A DNA stretch of 64,000 bases, from the NCBI RefSeq assembly GCF_947499265.1, contig NZ_CANMNK010000006.1:62001-126000 (forward strand). The letters are read 5' to 3'. Shown in pieces: positions 1 to 9,638 of this stretch (positions within the stretch are counted from its first letter, which is position 1; the number at the start of each line of letters is the position of its first letter). The translations under genes and the position numbers were made by a program. This DNA is from an uncultured Roseobacter sp. (GTDB lineage Bacteria; Pseudomonadota; Alphaproteobacteria; Rhodobacterales; Rhodobacteraceae). The notes under the pieces are model-generated. The model did not search any database. It was given only the letters and a program-made list of their open reading frames with translations, and was not told the DNA's origin.

Positions 1-456
1 GTTGAGGTGATCCGCGCCGTCAAATTCGGGCTCATAGAGAAAGCCCGTCCCCACTGCGATTGTGTAGGGCTGCAGCGAATTCAACCCACGATACATGATA
101 TCCGATCCGTTCTTTCGAACGAATTTCACCTGCGTCTTGAAAAACGCGTCGGAATAGCTGAGCGACACCTGCATTTCCGGGTCAAGAAACAGGCTGGTCA
201 CAACATCATAGTCGCCAGCTTTGGCGCCGCTGACCACACGCGACCAGGGCAGGATCGCCGTTTCCACGATATATCCGGCACGTGTCAAAACCGCACGTGT
301 CACGTCTATCGAGATGCCCTGGCCCGGTAATGTCCCTCCGGAGAAAGGTGGCCATTCATCGGCCACCACGATCAGTTTTTCATCCGCAAAGGCAGGGCTT
401 TTCGGGAGAAAAAGAGCAATTGTCAGAACAAAAAACCATTTTTTCAACAATGACAT
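1..456 (-). CDS. Family 3 extracellular solute-binding protein, partial (C-terminus outside window)
   Basis: The reading frame is open from an ATG at 456 down to base 1, giving 152 codons with no stop, so the gene runs off the left edge. The first 24 or so residues form a signal peptide (MSLLKKWFF, then a hydrophobic stretch ending SPAFA before DEK), so the product should be periplasmic. The mature start, IVVADEWPPFSGG, followed by GQGISIDVTRAVLTRAG, is the usual opening of family 3 (amino-acid type) binding proteins. The later LPWSRVVSGAKAGDYDVV fits the same fold. An AGGTG lies about 8 bases before the ATG. In this family such proteins feed an ABC importer or act as orphan sensors; the partner genes would be to the left. 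Ligand unknown. Confidence 0.8.
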   Translation of the reverse strand, partial: MSLLKKWFFVLTIALFLPKSPAFADEKLIVVADEWPPFSGGTLPGQGISIDVTRAVLTRAGYIVETAILPWSRVVSGAKAGDYDVVTSLFLDPEMQVSLSYSDAFFKTQVKFVRKNGSDIMYRGLNSLQPYTIAVGTGFLYEPEFDGADHLN

Positions 457-813
457 GGGAGGATCACCTATGCGCCTGTGCAAATCTGTCGGCGATTGTA
501 TGAATAAATAGCCTGAGATTACAAGCTAGGGTAGCAAGACGAATGATCTAGTCGCCACGAACTTTTATTGCACAGAGGCGCCTTTCTCGTCCAATAAGCG
601 TCCTCTTGAGACAGCGGATCAGAGCAACTTTCCCGCATCCGCCCCGTCGCTGTCCGCTCTTATAGGGAAGGAAGCAAATCCGCTGCGCAGCCATTTCGAA
701 TTCCCGTCCACCCATCTAGGCAGGGGCAATAAAATCGGATGCACAGGAAACCGAACATGCAGACAAACCGAGGCCAGAAACGAAGCAAGCCAAGGGGGCG
801 TGGAGCCCAAACG
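457..813. other. Intergenic region between two divergent genes
   Basis: About 357 bases separate the divergent solute-binding protein gene and the first hydrolase gene. It must hold both promoters. Open frames crossing it show no recognisable protein motif, and I see no strong inverted repeat or RNA gene. Confidence 0.4.
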
Positions 814-1527
814 ATGGGTAAATCCAGTCGATGCATTTACAGGTATGGCGACCTGATCAGATCCATGGTTGCGGCGCTGTTGATGGTCTTGATTTCCAGC
901 GCGGCACCTGCTGGTGAGGTGTTTTCCACCTTTCCAAAGACCCCTGACACGGATCAGCGATACATCATTTACGTCCACGGACGCATCATCGAAACCGAAG
1001 GGGTCGACCCTGTATCGCCGCGGTTTGGACTGTATGCATACGGCGATATTGTTGCAGCTCTCGCCCGAACCGAGGCGCATGTCATTGCCCATTTGCGCGT
1101 AGGCGATACCGATCCGTTCCACTACTCCGATTTCCTGACCCAAGAGATCAACGCAATGATATCGCACGGCGTGCCAGCGCAAAACATCACCTTGGTTGGC
1201 TTCAGCAAAGGCGGATACATCACCTTGCTCACGGCGAAGCGGTTGCAAATCCCATCTTTGCGATACGTGGTGATGGCCGGATGCACATCAGGTGTTGTGG
1301 ATGGCCGTGATCGGCGGGCGGACGGCTTGCAGGGGTCAATCCTGTCAATGGTCGATGTGGCCGACGACCTGGGCTTTTCCTGCGCCCCGCTCTTTGCACG
1401 CAACCCGCAGCTTTCGCAGGCCGACGACATGACATTCCACGCAGGAACGGCGCATGGCTTTTTCTATCGCGCCGATCCAGCCTGGATTAATGAGGTCCTG
1501 TCCTGGTCAGAAGCTGGCGCAACGTAA
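814..1527 (+). CDS. Exported alpha/beta-hydrolase-like protein
   Basis: From the ATG at 814 the product is 237 residues: a short basic N-terminus, a hydrophobic segment (MVAALLMVLISS) and a likely signal peptidase site at APAGEV. The rest reads as a small alpha/beta hydrolase. IIYVHGR resembles an oxyanion-hole strand, GFSKGG is a nucleophile elbow (G-x-S-x-G), and HAGTAHGFFY near the end may carry the catalytic histidine. An in-frame ATG exists at 739, but it would put about 25 polar residues before the signal sequence; GGAG about 8 bases before 814 supports the later start. ATG 865 is also possible. A second, unrelated alpha/beta hydrolase follows 60 bases later on the same strand. The substrate cannot be inferred; an esterase or lipase-like role in the periplasm is the most that can be said. 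Confidence 0.65.
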   Translation: MGKSSRCIYRYGDLIRSMVAALLMVLISSAAPAGEVFSTFPKTPDTDQRYIIYVHGRIIETEGVDPVSPRFGLYAYGDIVAALARTEAHVIAHLRVGDTDPFHYSDFLTQEINAMISHGVPAQNITLVGFSKGGYITLLTAKRLQIPSLRYVVMAGCTSGVVDGRDRRADGLQGSILSMVDVADDLGFSCAPLFARNPQLSQADDMTFHAGTAHGFFYRADPAWINEVLSWSEAGAT

Positions 1528-1587
1528 ATCGGCGGGTGCCGCGCCGGCGAAACCAATGACATCAAAGCCCGAAAGGTTGTCTCGAAA

Positions 1588-2364
1588 ATGCTCTATTGCA
1601 CAGAAATGGGCTCCCAGCAGGGCGATCCGATCTTGTTTCTGCACGCAGGCAGCTTTTCGGGAACGATGTGGCAGCAGATTGCAGGCGGTCTGCCGGAGAT
1701 GCGCTGTCTGCTTCCCGATCTCCCCGGTCACGGATACTCCCGCAACATCGAACTCCAGACCCTTGCGCACGCCGCAGATACCGTTGCGGCACTGCTTTTT
1801 GAGAAACCACGGCACCGCCCGGTGCATCTCGTTGGGCTCTCTTTCGGGGGCTATGTCGGATTGATCTTGATGGCGCGGCATCCTCAGCTGATATCGCGGG
1901 CGATGCTTAGTGGCATTCACCTGGGCGCCATCCCGAACCCGCGGATGATGCAGCTCTTTGCGGGGGCCATTTCGCCGCTTATCCGGTTGAAATGGTTTCG
2001 TAAAAGGATGGCAGCGTCGCTGGGCGTCACAACGCCGGAGATCTACGACCGGGCCGATGGTGCGGCCAATCTATCCCCGCGCACCCTCAGGAGGCTTCTA
2101 CACCTCGTTTCGGTATTTGACGTGCAGGACCTGCTTGCTGAGATCAACGTGCCGACGCTCATGATCGCCGGAAAAAAAGAGCATCCCACCATTCTGCAAT
2201 CGCTTTCCGACTTTCAGCAGCTGATGCCCCAATGCACCGCAAGAACCGTTCCCGAACTGGGGCACGCGTGGTGCAATCAAGACCCAAGGCTATTCACGGA
2301 AACGGTGCGTGCCTGGGTCAATCAGAGCCCGCTTCCAAGCCAATTGACTGCTGTGGCGCGTTGA
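1588..2364 (+). CDS. Alpha/beta hydrolase
   Basis: A 258-residue cytoplasmic alpha/beta hydrolase. LFLHAGSFSG corresponds to the oxyanion-hole HG region, with HA in place of the common HG. LPDLPGHGYS follows, then the nucleophile elbow GLSFGG at about residues 83-88 and the catalytic histidine in ELGHAW at about residue 228. The acid residue is usually the D of a G-x-x-D motif after the sixth strand. Here that strand ends IAGKKEH, so a glutamate or another residue must serve. The length is normal for family members such as 3-oxoadipate enol-lactonase-like or haloalkane-dehalogenase-like enzymes, but nothing identifies the substrate. It probably shares a transcript with the preceding exported hydrolase. 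Confidence 0.8.
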   Translation: MLYCTEMGSQQGDPILFLHAGSFSGTMWQQIAGGLPEMRCLLPDLPGHGYSRNIELQTLAHAADTVAALLFEKPRHRPVHLVGLSFGGYVGLILMARHPQLISRAMLSGIHLGAIPNPRMMQLFAGAISPLIRLKWFRKRMAASLGVTTPEIYDRADGAANLSPRTLRRLLHLVSVFDVQDLLAEINVPTLMIAGKKEHPTILQSLSDFQQLMPQCTARTVPELGHAWCNQDPRLFTETVRAWVNQSPLPSQLTAVAR

Positions 2365-2487
2365 AGTTTGTGCGAAGGAGAGCCGAGCCTTCCGTGCGCT
2401 TCGGATCGTTCCCGCTCCATCATCGGCGTCGTGAAAAACGTCACAGGGCAAATAGGGAGCTTGGCAGTCAGACCCGCTGCGGCGCAT

Positions 2488-3033
2488 TTAGATGTGGGGG
2501 TAGCAAAGGGCTCGTGTATCCACTCTTGGGCCGGTATCAATCCTGCTGATCTGGTCTAGAACGGTGCGATAGGACGCCGCAGCCAGACGGATCAGCGCGC
2601 CGTCAGCGGCGGAGGGTCGTCCAGCGCCTTCAGGGCTTGTGATCATGTTCAAAACAGGTGCGGAGGTCTTCGACCGCGTCTCTTTTTCGGTGCGTTCGGC
2701 ATGGTTGTCTGGCGCTGATTGTGCCGATGCGGCTCGACGACATTGACCACTGTACTGGCCTGAACGACCGCTTGCCGTTTTCTGTTGCGCGAAGTTGCGA
2801 TAGTCCGGTCTTGCCCGCTTCGACCGGGGGAGAGCGGTTTTTTTCAGATGTGCCGTCAAAGTGTCAGCGGCCGCATTGATACGCGCCAAGTGACGGGATG
2901 ACCGGCTCGGATCACTGGAACGATCAGGGTGATGCCTAAGCGCCATGGCCCGACGGACCCGCCGCACATCTTCGAGCGTGGCATCGTCACCGAGGCCTAA
3001 AACACGTGCGGCATGTTCTGGTGTAGCTGCCAT
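2488..3033 (-). CDS. Small J-domain (DnaJ-like) protein
   Basis: The 181-residue product begins with a J domain: AARVLGLGDDATLEDVRRVRRAMALRH, then the diagnostic HPD tripeptide in RHHPDRSSD at about residues 35-37, and a third helix ARINAAADTL. J domains stimulate the ATPase of DnaK-type Hsp70 chaperones. No G/F-rich linker, zinc finger or substrate-binding domain follows. The remaining 100 or so residues are polar and probably disordered, with a conserved-looking helix near the C-terminus (ALIRLAAASYRTVLDQI). This is a type III J protein whose client is unknown. It is convergent with the hydrolase gene and its 5' side faces the regulatory region of the large exoenzyme. Confidence 0.75.
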   Translation of the reverse strand: MAATPEHAARVLGLGDDATLEDVRRVRRAMALRHHPDRSSDPSRSSRHLARINAAADTLTAHLKKTALPRSKRARPDYRNFAQQKTASGRSGQYSGQCRRAASAQSAPDNHAERTEKETRSKTSAPVLNMITSPEGAGRPSAADGALIRLAAASYRTVLDQISRIDTGPRVDTRALCYPHI

Positions 3034-3095
3034 TTTCGCTCCAAAGTGTTGCGGAATTCGTTAAACTTTTTCTTTTATATTATGAAAAATTTGAA

Positions 3096-3119
3096 ACGAA
3101 TACTCGGATAAGTATTCGT
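3096..3119. promoter_or_regulatory. 24-bp inverted repeat (candidate operator)
   Basis: Perfect 9-bp arms, ACGAATACT and AGTATTCGT, flank 6 bp. The site is 63 bp before the J-domain gene and about 340 bp before the large exoenzyme gene, in an AT-rich stretch. The symmetry suggests a dimeric regulator. The rest of the 3034-3460 gap holds no gene I can support. Confidence 0.4.
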
Positions 3120-3460
3120 GGTTAACTGTCGTACCGGCCATTAGCACATTGTTATTATTTGGTGGAGGGTGCGGCGTAGCAGACAGAATACACAGGCACG
3201 CAGGCGGTTGTAGCGACCGTTGCATTGAAGGTCGCCTGTCCCGTTTTTCGCCGAAAAGCGCAACGATTTCACAAGTCTGTACGGCGCGTGTATCAAATCT
3301 GTTACGTTCTGCACCTAGCAATACGCTGGGGGGCAGGCGCTGCCTTAGTCAAATTGTAAACACGTCGGATCCAGTGCTTTGTCTGCATTGGTGTTGGTGT
3401 CGGTTGCCCCCGTTGAACGATCCTTGCGGATAGAAAGAACCATTTTGGGGGCCACGATAC

Positions 3461-6400
3461 ATGACATTCACGCTACAAATTCTTCACGCATCCGACCTTG
3501 AGGGTGGACTGGACGCGATTGAAAACGCGCCAAATTTCGCAGCCGTCGTTGATGCGCTTGAACAGGATGCAGCAGATAACGGTACCGCATCTGTTCTCTT
3601 GTCCGCAGGCGACAACTATATTCCCGGCCCCTTCTTTAATGCAGGCGGTGATTTCGGGCTGAGCGCGACCTTTGAAGGATTTTATAACGCGTTGTTTGGA
3701 CTAATTGATACTTCGGTTCTGGATCCGGCCGCGGACACTAACGGCGATGGGTTTTTCGACAATGCCGAAATTGAGGCAGAGATCACGGCTGGGTCGGTCA
3801 CCTTCGATCAGGTCTACACCACGGATGTGAACGGGGATGGGTTTGCCGATTACTTCGAGGAAATCGATACCGCCTCCGGGCGTCTTGATATTGCGATCAT
3901 GAACGCCCTTGATTTTGACGCTTCGGCAGTTGGCAACCATGAATTCGACGCTGGCACGGATGCCTTCGAGAACATCATCAACTACGATAGCGAAGAGGGC
4001 AACGCGCTTTCCTCCGGTCGCTACGGTACGGTGAACTTCTTGCAGGAAGTCGACACGCCCGGTGCGCAGTTTCCATACCTCAGCGCCAATTTGGACTTCT
4101 CACAAGACTTCGATGTGGGTGCGCTCTTTACCAACGAGATCCTGCCCAACACCGATTTTGCTTCCGATCTGCTGAGCGCGCGGGACAACCCCGCGGACCC
4201 TGCAGCGACGGCATCGGATTCCAATGACAGCAAGGTTGCGCAGGCCACGGTCCTTGAGGCCGGAGGTGAGCAAATCGGCGTGGTGGGCGCCACAACCCAG
4301 CTCCTGGCGTCGATTTCGTCGCCCGGCGACATTGATGACGTCTCCAACCCCGGCGCAAACGATATGGCGGCGCTGGCCGCTGTGCTGCAGCCGGTGATCG
4401 ATGATCTGATCGACGGTGCGGACAACACGCTGGGAACAGCCGATGACCTGAACAAGGTCGTGCTGGTCAGCCACCTGCAGCAATTCGCCCTGGAGCAGGA
4501 GCTGGCGGGCCTGTTGCGCGACGTGGACGTCATTGTCGCAGGCGGCTCTGATACCATCAACGCAGATGCGCAGGATCGGCTGCGCCCCGGCGATACTGCC
4601 GATCAACCCTACCCGGTGATTGTGGACGATGCGGATGGCAATCCGACAGCGATTGTTTCGACGGATGGCGAATATTCCTACGTCGGGCGTCTGGTGGTCG
4701 AATTCGACGATAATGGTAATATCGTACCCACCTCGATTGACGAAGACGTCTCAGGCGCCTTTGCAACGGATGAGCAGGGGGTTCTGGACGTCACCGGGGC
4801 AGCAACCCTCGTGGAGGCCATCGCCGCCTCGCAGATGGCGACGGACGTCAAGAACCTGACCCAAGAGGTCACGGGCATTGTCACTGCGCTCGACGGAGAT
4901 ATCGCAGGGCAAAGCGACGTGTTCCTGAACGGTACCCGCGAAGCGGTTCGTACCGAAGAAACCAATTTCGGCAATCTGACGGCGGATGCGAACCTGGCGG
5001 CGGCCCAGGAGGTGGACCCCGAGGTGGTGGTGTCGATCAAGAACGGTGGCGGTATCCGTGCCTCGATCGGCGAGTTGGTTGATAATGGCGATGGTACCTC
5101 CTCGCGCCTGCCCACGGCGGCAAACCCGCTGTCGGGCAAGGATGCGGGCGAGATTTCGGAGCTGGACATCGATAATGCGCTGCGTTTCGACAATGGCCTG
5201 TCCATTGTCGAACTGACGCCCGAGGAGTTGAAAATCATTCTGGAACATGGCGTGGCGGCCACCGAAGATGGCGCCACCCCGGGGCAGTTCCCCCAGGTCG
5301 GCGGTCTGCGGTTTTCGTTTGATCCCAGCGGTGAGGCGCAGGTTCTGGACGGCAGCGGCACTGTCACCACCGAGGGCGCACGCATCCAGAATGTTGTGCT
5401 GATTGATGAAAACGGCACCGCGATCCAGCAGATCATCACCGATGGCGAGGTTGCAGTGGGTGCGCCCGCGTCGATCAAGGTTGTGACACTGGATTTTCTG
5501 GCCGGTGGCGGCGACGGGTATCCGTTCAGCAATTTCTCCAGCGTGACCGACCTTGGTATTGGCGAACAGCAGGCACTATCTGACTTCCTGACCGACAACT
5601 TCCCGGAGGACGGGAGCACGTCGTTTGATCTGGCAGATACCGACGCGCAGAGCGATACCCGCATTCAAAACCTGTCTGTGCGGGATGACAGCGTCAACGT
5701 GCCGCTCGCCAGCGAGGAGCTGCGCTTTGAGATTGTCGCGGAATTCGAAGGCGAAGGGGGCGAAGGCGCCTCTGAAGTCGTCGTGCATGAGGATGGCAAG
5801 CTCTATGTCACTAACGGCGAGATGGACCGGATCGATGTCTTTGACATTGCCAGTGACGCACTTGCCATGTCCATCGACCTTTCCGGTCTCGATGGCTACG
5901 ACGGTGTTCAATCCGTGGCGGTCAAGAACGGTGTCGTGGCCGCGGCAGTTGCACGCGACGTTGTCGAACAAATGGTTTTCGGCGAAACCGTGGACCTGTC
6001 GCAACCCGGCTTTGTCGCGCTCTTTGATGCGGAAACGGGTGAGCTCCTGTCGCGCGTCGATGTGGGCAACCTGCCGGATCAGCTCACCTTCAACGACGAT
6101 GGCACGCAGCTTCTGGTCGCAGGCGAAGGCGAAAAGAACGACGACAGCGATCATGACGACAACCCATTGGGGACCGTTGCGATTATCGACACAACTGATC
6201 CCACCGCGCCGGTGGCAAACGTGCTGGATTTCACCGCGTTCAATGGCCTCGAAGATGTCGCGCGTGACGCTGGCATCCGCATTCAGGAAGGGGTGAGCCT
6301 CGCCGAGGACGTCGAGCCGGAATACATCGCGATCAGCCCCGATGGCAGCACCGCCTTTGTGTCCCTGCAAGAGAACAACGCCATTGCGAAGGTGGATCTG

Positions 6401-9400
6401 GAGACCGGTGAGATCTTTGACATCTTCTCGCTCGGCACAGTCGATTTCAGCAGCGAGAGCAAGCTCGATGCAGATGACAACGGCGTCATCGATATCCGCA
6501 ATTTCGACAATCTGGTGGGCTTCCGTATGGCCGATGCGATTTCCAGCTTCGAGATTGACGGTCAGACCTATATTGCCACCGCGAATGAAGGTGACAGCCG
6601 CGATTTCGATGAGGACCGCGTCGAGGATCTGGCCGAAGACGGGCTGCTGGACGACAGCGTCGACACCACCGGGCTGGAGCGTCTTGAGGTCTCCACCATC
6701 GACGGGGATACAGATGGCGACGGCGACGTTGACGTGCTGCATACCTTCTCCTCGCGGTCGTTTTCGATCTTTGATGAGGATGGCAATCTGGTCTTCGATT
6801 CCGGCCCCGAATTCGAACAGATCATCGCCAATCTTGCCCCTGAGCGGTTCAACGACGATGACGGTGATACCGATGGGGACGAAGACCGGTCCGATGCCAA
6901 GGGCCCGGAGCCTGAGGCGATCATCATCGGTGAGGTCGATGGCGATACCTTCGCCTTCATCGGGTTGGAGCGGGACAGCGGCGTGATGATTTATGACATC
7001 AGCGATCCGGCCAATGCGAGCTTCGTCAACTATATCCCACCTGCCTTTGTCGACACGACGCCCGGCGGCGATGTGGCACGTCATGGCCCGGAAACCATCG
7101 CCTTTATCTCGGCTGAGGAAAGCACCACGGGCAATGCACAGATTGCCGTGGCCTATGAGATTTCGGGCACAACCATCGTCTACGATCTGACCGCTGCGGC
7201 ACCCCGTCTGACCATCTCGGAAATCCAGGGGGCCGGGCATGTCTCCGCCTTTGAAGGGCAAGAGGTGCGCACCACCGGCATCGTCACGGCCATCGATGGC
7301 GCGGGTTTCTATCTTCAGGACCCGGAGGGTGACGGCGATGACGCCACCTCCGATGCGATCTTTGTCTTCACCGGGTTTGGCAACACGGATGTTGTCTCTG
7401 TCGGGGACGCCATCGATTTGCGCGGCACAGTCAGCGAATTCATCCCGGGCGGTGCCGGATCCGGCAACCTCTCGACCACGCAGATCAGCAATGCGCAGAT
7501 CGAGGTCACCAGCAGCGGCAATGCCCTGCCAGCGGCCACTGTGCTGGGGGCTGCGGGCCGGACACCGCCGACCGATGTGGTGATTTCGGAGGGCGAATTG
7601 CCGGTGAACCTGCAGGACGAACCGGGCACCTTCAATCCGGAAACCGATGGGATCGATTTCTACGAGAGCCTCGAAGGGATGCTGGTCACCATCGACAATC
7701 CGACCGCTGTCGGCGCCACCAACCGTTTTGGCGAATCCTGGGTGGTCGCAGATGATGGTGCGGGTGTGACCTCGCCCACAGGCGGTCTCAACGACCGGGG
7801 CGGGCTGACCATCAACGCAAATGCTGAAGGGACCGGGGATCTCAACCCTGAAAAGATCCAGGTGCAATACGACCGCGATCTTCTGCCCGACGGGTTTGAT
7901 CAGTTCGACGTCACGGTGGGCGATGCGCTGACCAATATCACCGGCGTCGTCGACTACGGCTTCGGTAACTTCGAAGTGCGCGTCACCGAAAGCTTCGAGG
8001 TGGAAACGCCCAGTGAGAACGACCGCGAGGTGACGGAATTGGAAGGCACGGATGATCGCCTGTCGGTGGCCACCTACAACGTGCTCAACATCACCTCGGC
8101 ACCGGCGGATGGTGATGCAGCGCAAATCGCGGAGCTTGGCGAACATATCGCCACAAATCTGGGCGCGCCGGACATCCTCGCCTTGCAGGAAATCCAGGAC
8201 AACAGCGGCGTGGCCGATGACGGCACGCTGGATGCGGATGAAACGCTGCAGGCGCTGGTGGATGCCATCGAAGCGGCGGGTGGTCCGCGTTATGAGTTCG
8301 TGAGCGCAATTGTGGATGAGGATGGCGAGAACGGCGGCGTGCCGGGCGGCAATATCCGCAACGCTTTCCTCTACAATGCGGAACGGGTTGACCTGAAGGA
8401 GGTCGAAACGCTCGAATCCGACAAGCTTGCTGAATACGGTGTGACAAACTCAGACGCCTTTGAGGGCACGCGTGATCCGCTGCTTGGGGTGTTTGAATTC
8501 AACGGCCACGATGTGACGCTGATCAACAACCACTTCAGCTCCCGGTTCGGGTCGACGCCGGTCTTTGGCGGACCGCAGCCCTTCGTTCAGGCGGGTGAAG
8601 CGGAACGCGAACAGCAGGCTTTGACGCTCAACGAAGTGGTGGACGCCATTCGTGCCGACGACCCACAGGCTAAAATCTCGGTGCTGGGGGACCTTAACAC
8701 CTTTGAGTTCACGGATGAGTTGGCCGAAGATCTGCCAGGTATCGGCGAAGCCAAGGTTCTCACCAACCTGATCGAAAATCTGGAGGGCGACGCGGCCTAT
8801 ACCTTCAACTTCCAGGGCAACAGTCAGTCGCTGGATCATATCTTCGTCACCGACAACCTACTCGCGGATGCGGAAATCGACGTGGTCCATGTCAACACCG
8901 ACTTCAGCGATTTTGCTTCTGATCACGAACCGATTGTGGCGACTTTCCTGCTGGAGGACGAGGGTGGCGAAACGCTTGTTGGCGACAACCGCAAGAACGT
9001 GCTGGAGGGCGGGAACGGCGATGATCTGATCCTCGGCCTCAGGGGTCATGACATGCTCTTTGGCAACAAGGGGGACGACGAGATTTTCGGTGGCCGTGGC
9101 CGCGACATGATCGATGGCGGTGAAGGTGACGATAACCTCTTTGGCGGGCGCGGTCGCGATTTCATCAACGGCGGTGACGGCAATGATGTCATCAGCGGCG
9201 GTAACGGCAGCGATACGATCATCGGTGGCGAAGGCGACGACACCATGAGCAGCGGTGCCGGTGCTGACGAGTTCATCTTCTCGGGGATGTTTGGCAATGA
9301 TGTGATTGCTGATTTCAACAAGAACAGCGATTCGCTGGATTTTGTCGGCGTCGCCCAGGATGAGCTGGCGATTGAAGAGAACGATCTTGGCACAGTGATC

Positions 9401-9478
9401 ACCGCATCAGGCGACGCGGAGGGTACCGTGACTTTGGTGGGCGTGTTCGATTACGACCACGAGTTCTCGTTCGTCTGA
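3461..9478 (+). CDS. Secreted multidomain phosphatase/nuclease with RTX repeats
   Basis: A 2005-residue protein with no signal peptide. Domains in order: a calcineurin-like 5'-nucleotidase domain (LQILHASDLEGG at the start, GNHEFDAG near 157); a 5'-nucleotidase C-terminal domain (about 490-740, NFGNLTADANLAAA, KNGGGIRASI); a choice-of-anchor I beta-propeller-like region (about 750-1245); an OB-fold segment (from about 1249, LTISEIQGAG); an endonuclease/exonuclease/phosphatase domain (about 1533-1830, SVATYNVLN, LALQEIQD, SDHEPIVA); then RTX nonapeptides (about 1840-1943, repeated GGxGxD units) and a short C-terminal tail. RTX repeats and the absent signal peptide point to type I secretion and calcium-dependent folding outside the cell. 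In this family such enzymes hydrolyse extracellular nucleotides and nucleic acids, for phosphate scavenging or DNA degradation. The gene stands alone, with a strong terminator after it. The ribosome binding site is weak (GGGGG about 12 bases before ATG). Confidence 0.9.
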   Translation: MTFTLQILHASDLEGGLDAIENAPNFAAVVDALEQDAADNGTASVLLSAGDNYIPGPFFNAGGDFGLSATFEGFYNALFGLIDTSVLDPAADTNGDGFFDNAEIEAEITAGSVTFDQVYTTDVNGDGFADYFEEIDTASGRLDIAIMNALDFDASAVGNHEFDAGTDAFENIINYDSEEGNALSSGRYGTVNFLQEVDTPGAQFPYLSANLDFSQDFDVGALFTNEILPNTDFASDLLSARDNPADPAATASDSNDSKVAQATVLEAGGEQIGVVGATTQLLASISSPGDIDDVSNPGANDMAALAAVLQPVIDDLIDGADNTLGTADDLNKVVLVSHLQQFALEQELAGLLRDVDVIVAGGSDTINADAQDRLRPGDTADQPYPVIVDDADGNPTAIVSTDGEYSYVGRLVVEFDDNGNIVPTSIDEDVSGAFATDEQGVLDVTGAATLVEAIAASQMATDVKNLTQEVTGIVTALDGDIAGQSDVFLNGTREAVRTEETNFGNLTADANLAAAQEVDPEVVVSIKNGGGIRASIGELVDNGDGTSSRLPTAANPLSGKDAGEISELDIDNALRFDNGLSIVELTPEELKIILEHGVAATEDGATPGQFPQVGGLRFSFDPSGEAQVLDGSGTVTTEGARIQNVVLIDENGTAIQQIITDGEVAVGAPASIKVVTLDFLAGGGDGYPFSNFSSVTDLGIGEQQALSDFLTDNFPEDGSTSFDLADTDAQSDTRIQNLSVRDDSVNVPLASEELRFEIVAEFEGEGGEGASEVVVHEDGKLYVTNGEMDRIDVFDIASDALAMSIDLSGLDGYDGVQSVAVKNGVVAAAVARDVVEQMVFGETVDLSQPGFVALFDAETGELLSRVDVGNLPDQLTFNDDGTQLLVAGEGEKNDDSDHDDNPLGTVAIIDTTDPTAPVANVLDFTAFNGLEDVARDAGIRIQEGVSLAEDVEPEYIAISPDGSTAFVSLQENNAIAKVDLETGEIFDIFSLGTVDFSSESKLDADDNGVIDIRNFDNLVGFRMADAISSFEIDGQTYIATANEGDSRDFDEDRVEDLAEDGLLDDSVDTTGLERLEVSTIDGDTDGDGDVDVLHTFSSRSFSIFDEDGNLVFDSGPEFEQIIANLAPERFNDDDGDTDGDEDRSDAKGPEPEAIIIGEVDGDTFAFIGLERDSGVMIYDISDPANASFVNYIPPAFVDTTPGGDVARHGPETIAFISAEESTTGNAQIAVAYEISGTTIVYDLTAAAPRLTISEIQGAGHVSAFEGQEVRTTGIVTAIDGAGFYLQDPEGDGDDATSDAIFVFTGFGNTDVVSVGDAIDLRGTVSEFIPGGAGSGNLSTTQISNAQIEVTSSGNALPAATVLGAAGRTPPTDVVISEGELPVNLQDEPGTFNPETDGIDFYESLEGMLVTIDNPTAVGATNRFGESWVVADDGAGVTSPTGGLNDRGGLTINANAEGTGDLNPEKIQVQYDRDLLPDGFDQFDVTVGDALTNITGVVDYGFGNFEVRVTESFEVETPSENDREVTELEGTDDRLSVATYNVLNITSAPADGDAAQIAELGEHIATNLGAPDILALQEIQDNSGVADDGTLDADETLQALVDAIEAAGGPRYEFVSAIVDEDGENGGVPGGNIRNAFLYNAERVDLKEVETLESDKLAEYGVTNSDAFEGTRDPLLGVFEFNGHDVTLINNHFSSRFGSTPVFGGPQPFVQAGEAEREQQALTLNEVVDAIRADDPQAKISVLGDLNTFEFTDELAEDLPGIGEAKVLTNLIENLEGDAAYTFNFQGNSQSLDHIFVTDNLLADAEIDVVHVNTDFSDFASDHEPIVATFLLEDEGGETLVGDNRKNVLEGGNGDDLILGLRGHDMLFGNKGDDEIFGGRGRDMIDGGEGDDNLFGGRGRDFINGGDGNDVISGGNGSDTIIGGEGDDTMSSGAGADEFIFSGMFGNDVIADFNKNSDSLDFVGVAQDELAIEENDLGTVITASGDAEGTVTLVGVFDYDHEFSFV

Positions 9479-9541
9479 GGATTGGGTTCCCGCGGATCGC
9501 CGATCATCAAGGATCTGGTCGGCGATCTATTCCCATGCTGC

Positions 9542-9574
9542 AAGATGTCTCCGGTTTGGGCCGGGGACATTTTC
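9542..9574 (+). terminator. Rho-independent terminator after the RTX exoenzyme
   Basis: TGTCTCCGG and CCGGGGACA pair (one G-U wobble) around the loop TTTGGG. The stem can extend through flanking A/T pairs and runs into TTTTC. It lies 65-95 bp after the stop at 9478 and before the convergent regulator gene. Confidence 0.7.
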
Positions 9575-9638
9575 TATGGGTGCAATCGATACATCGGTCG
9601 ACCAAGATCAGATAGGAAGCCATGCGCAATATCGGCTG

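Noticed and set aside
3061-3321. An 86-codon minus-strand open frame before the J-domain gene
   Set aside because: It covers an AT-rich regulatory stretch with a large dyad, has no ribosome binding site and no recognisable sequence.
5576-8146. An 856-codon open frame on the minus strand
   Set aside because: It is antisense to the middle of the exoenzyme gene. It is held open by the high GC at third codon positions and shows no domain, whereas the plus-strand frame has clear motifs throughout.
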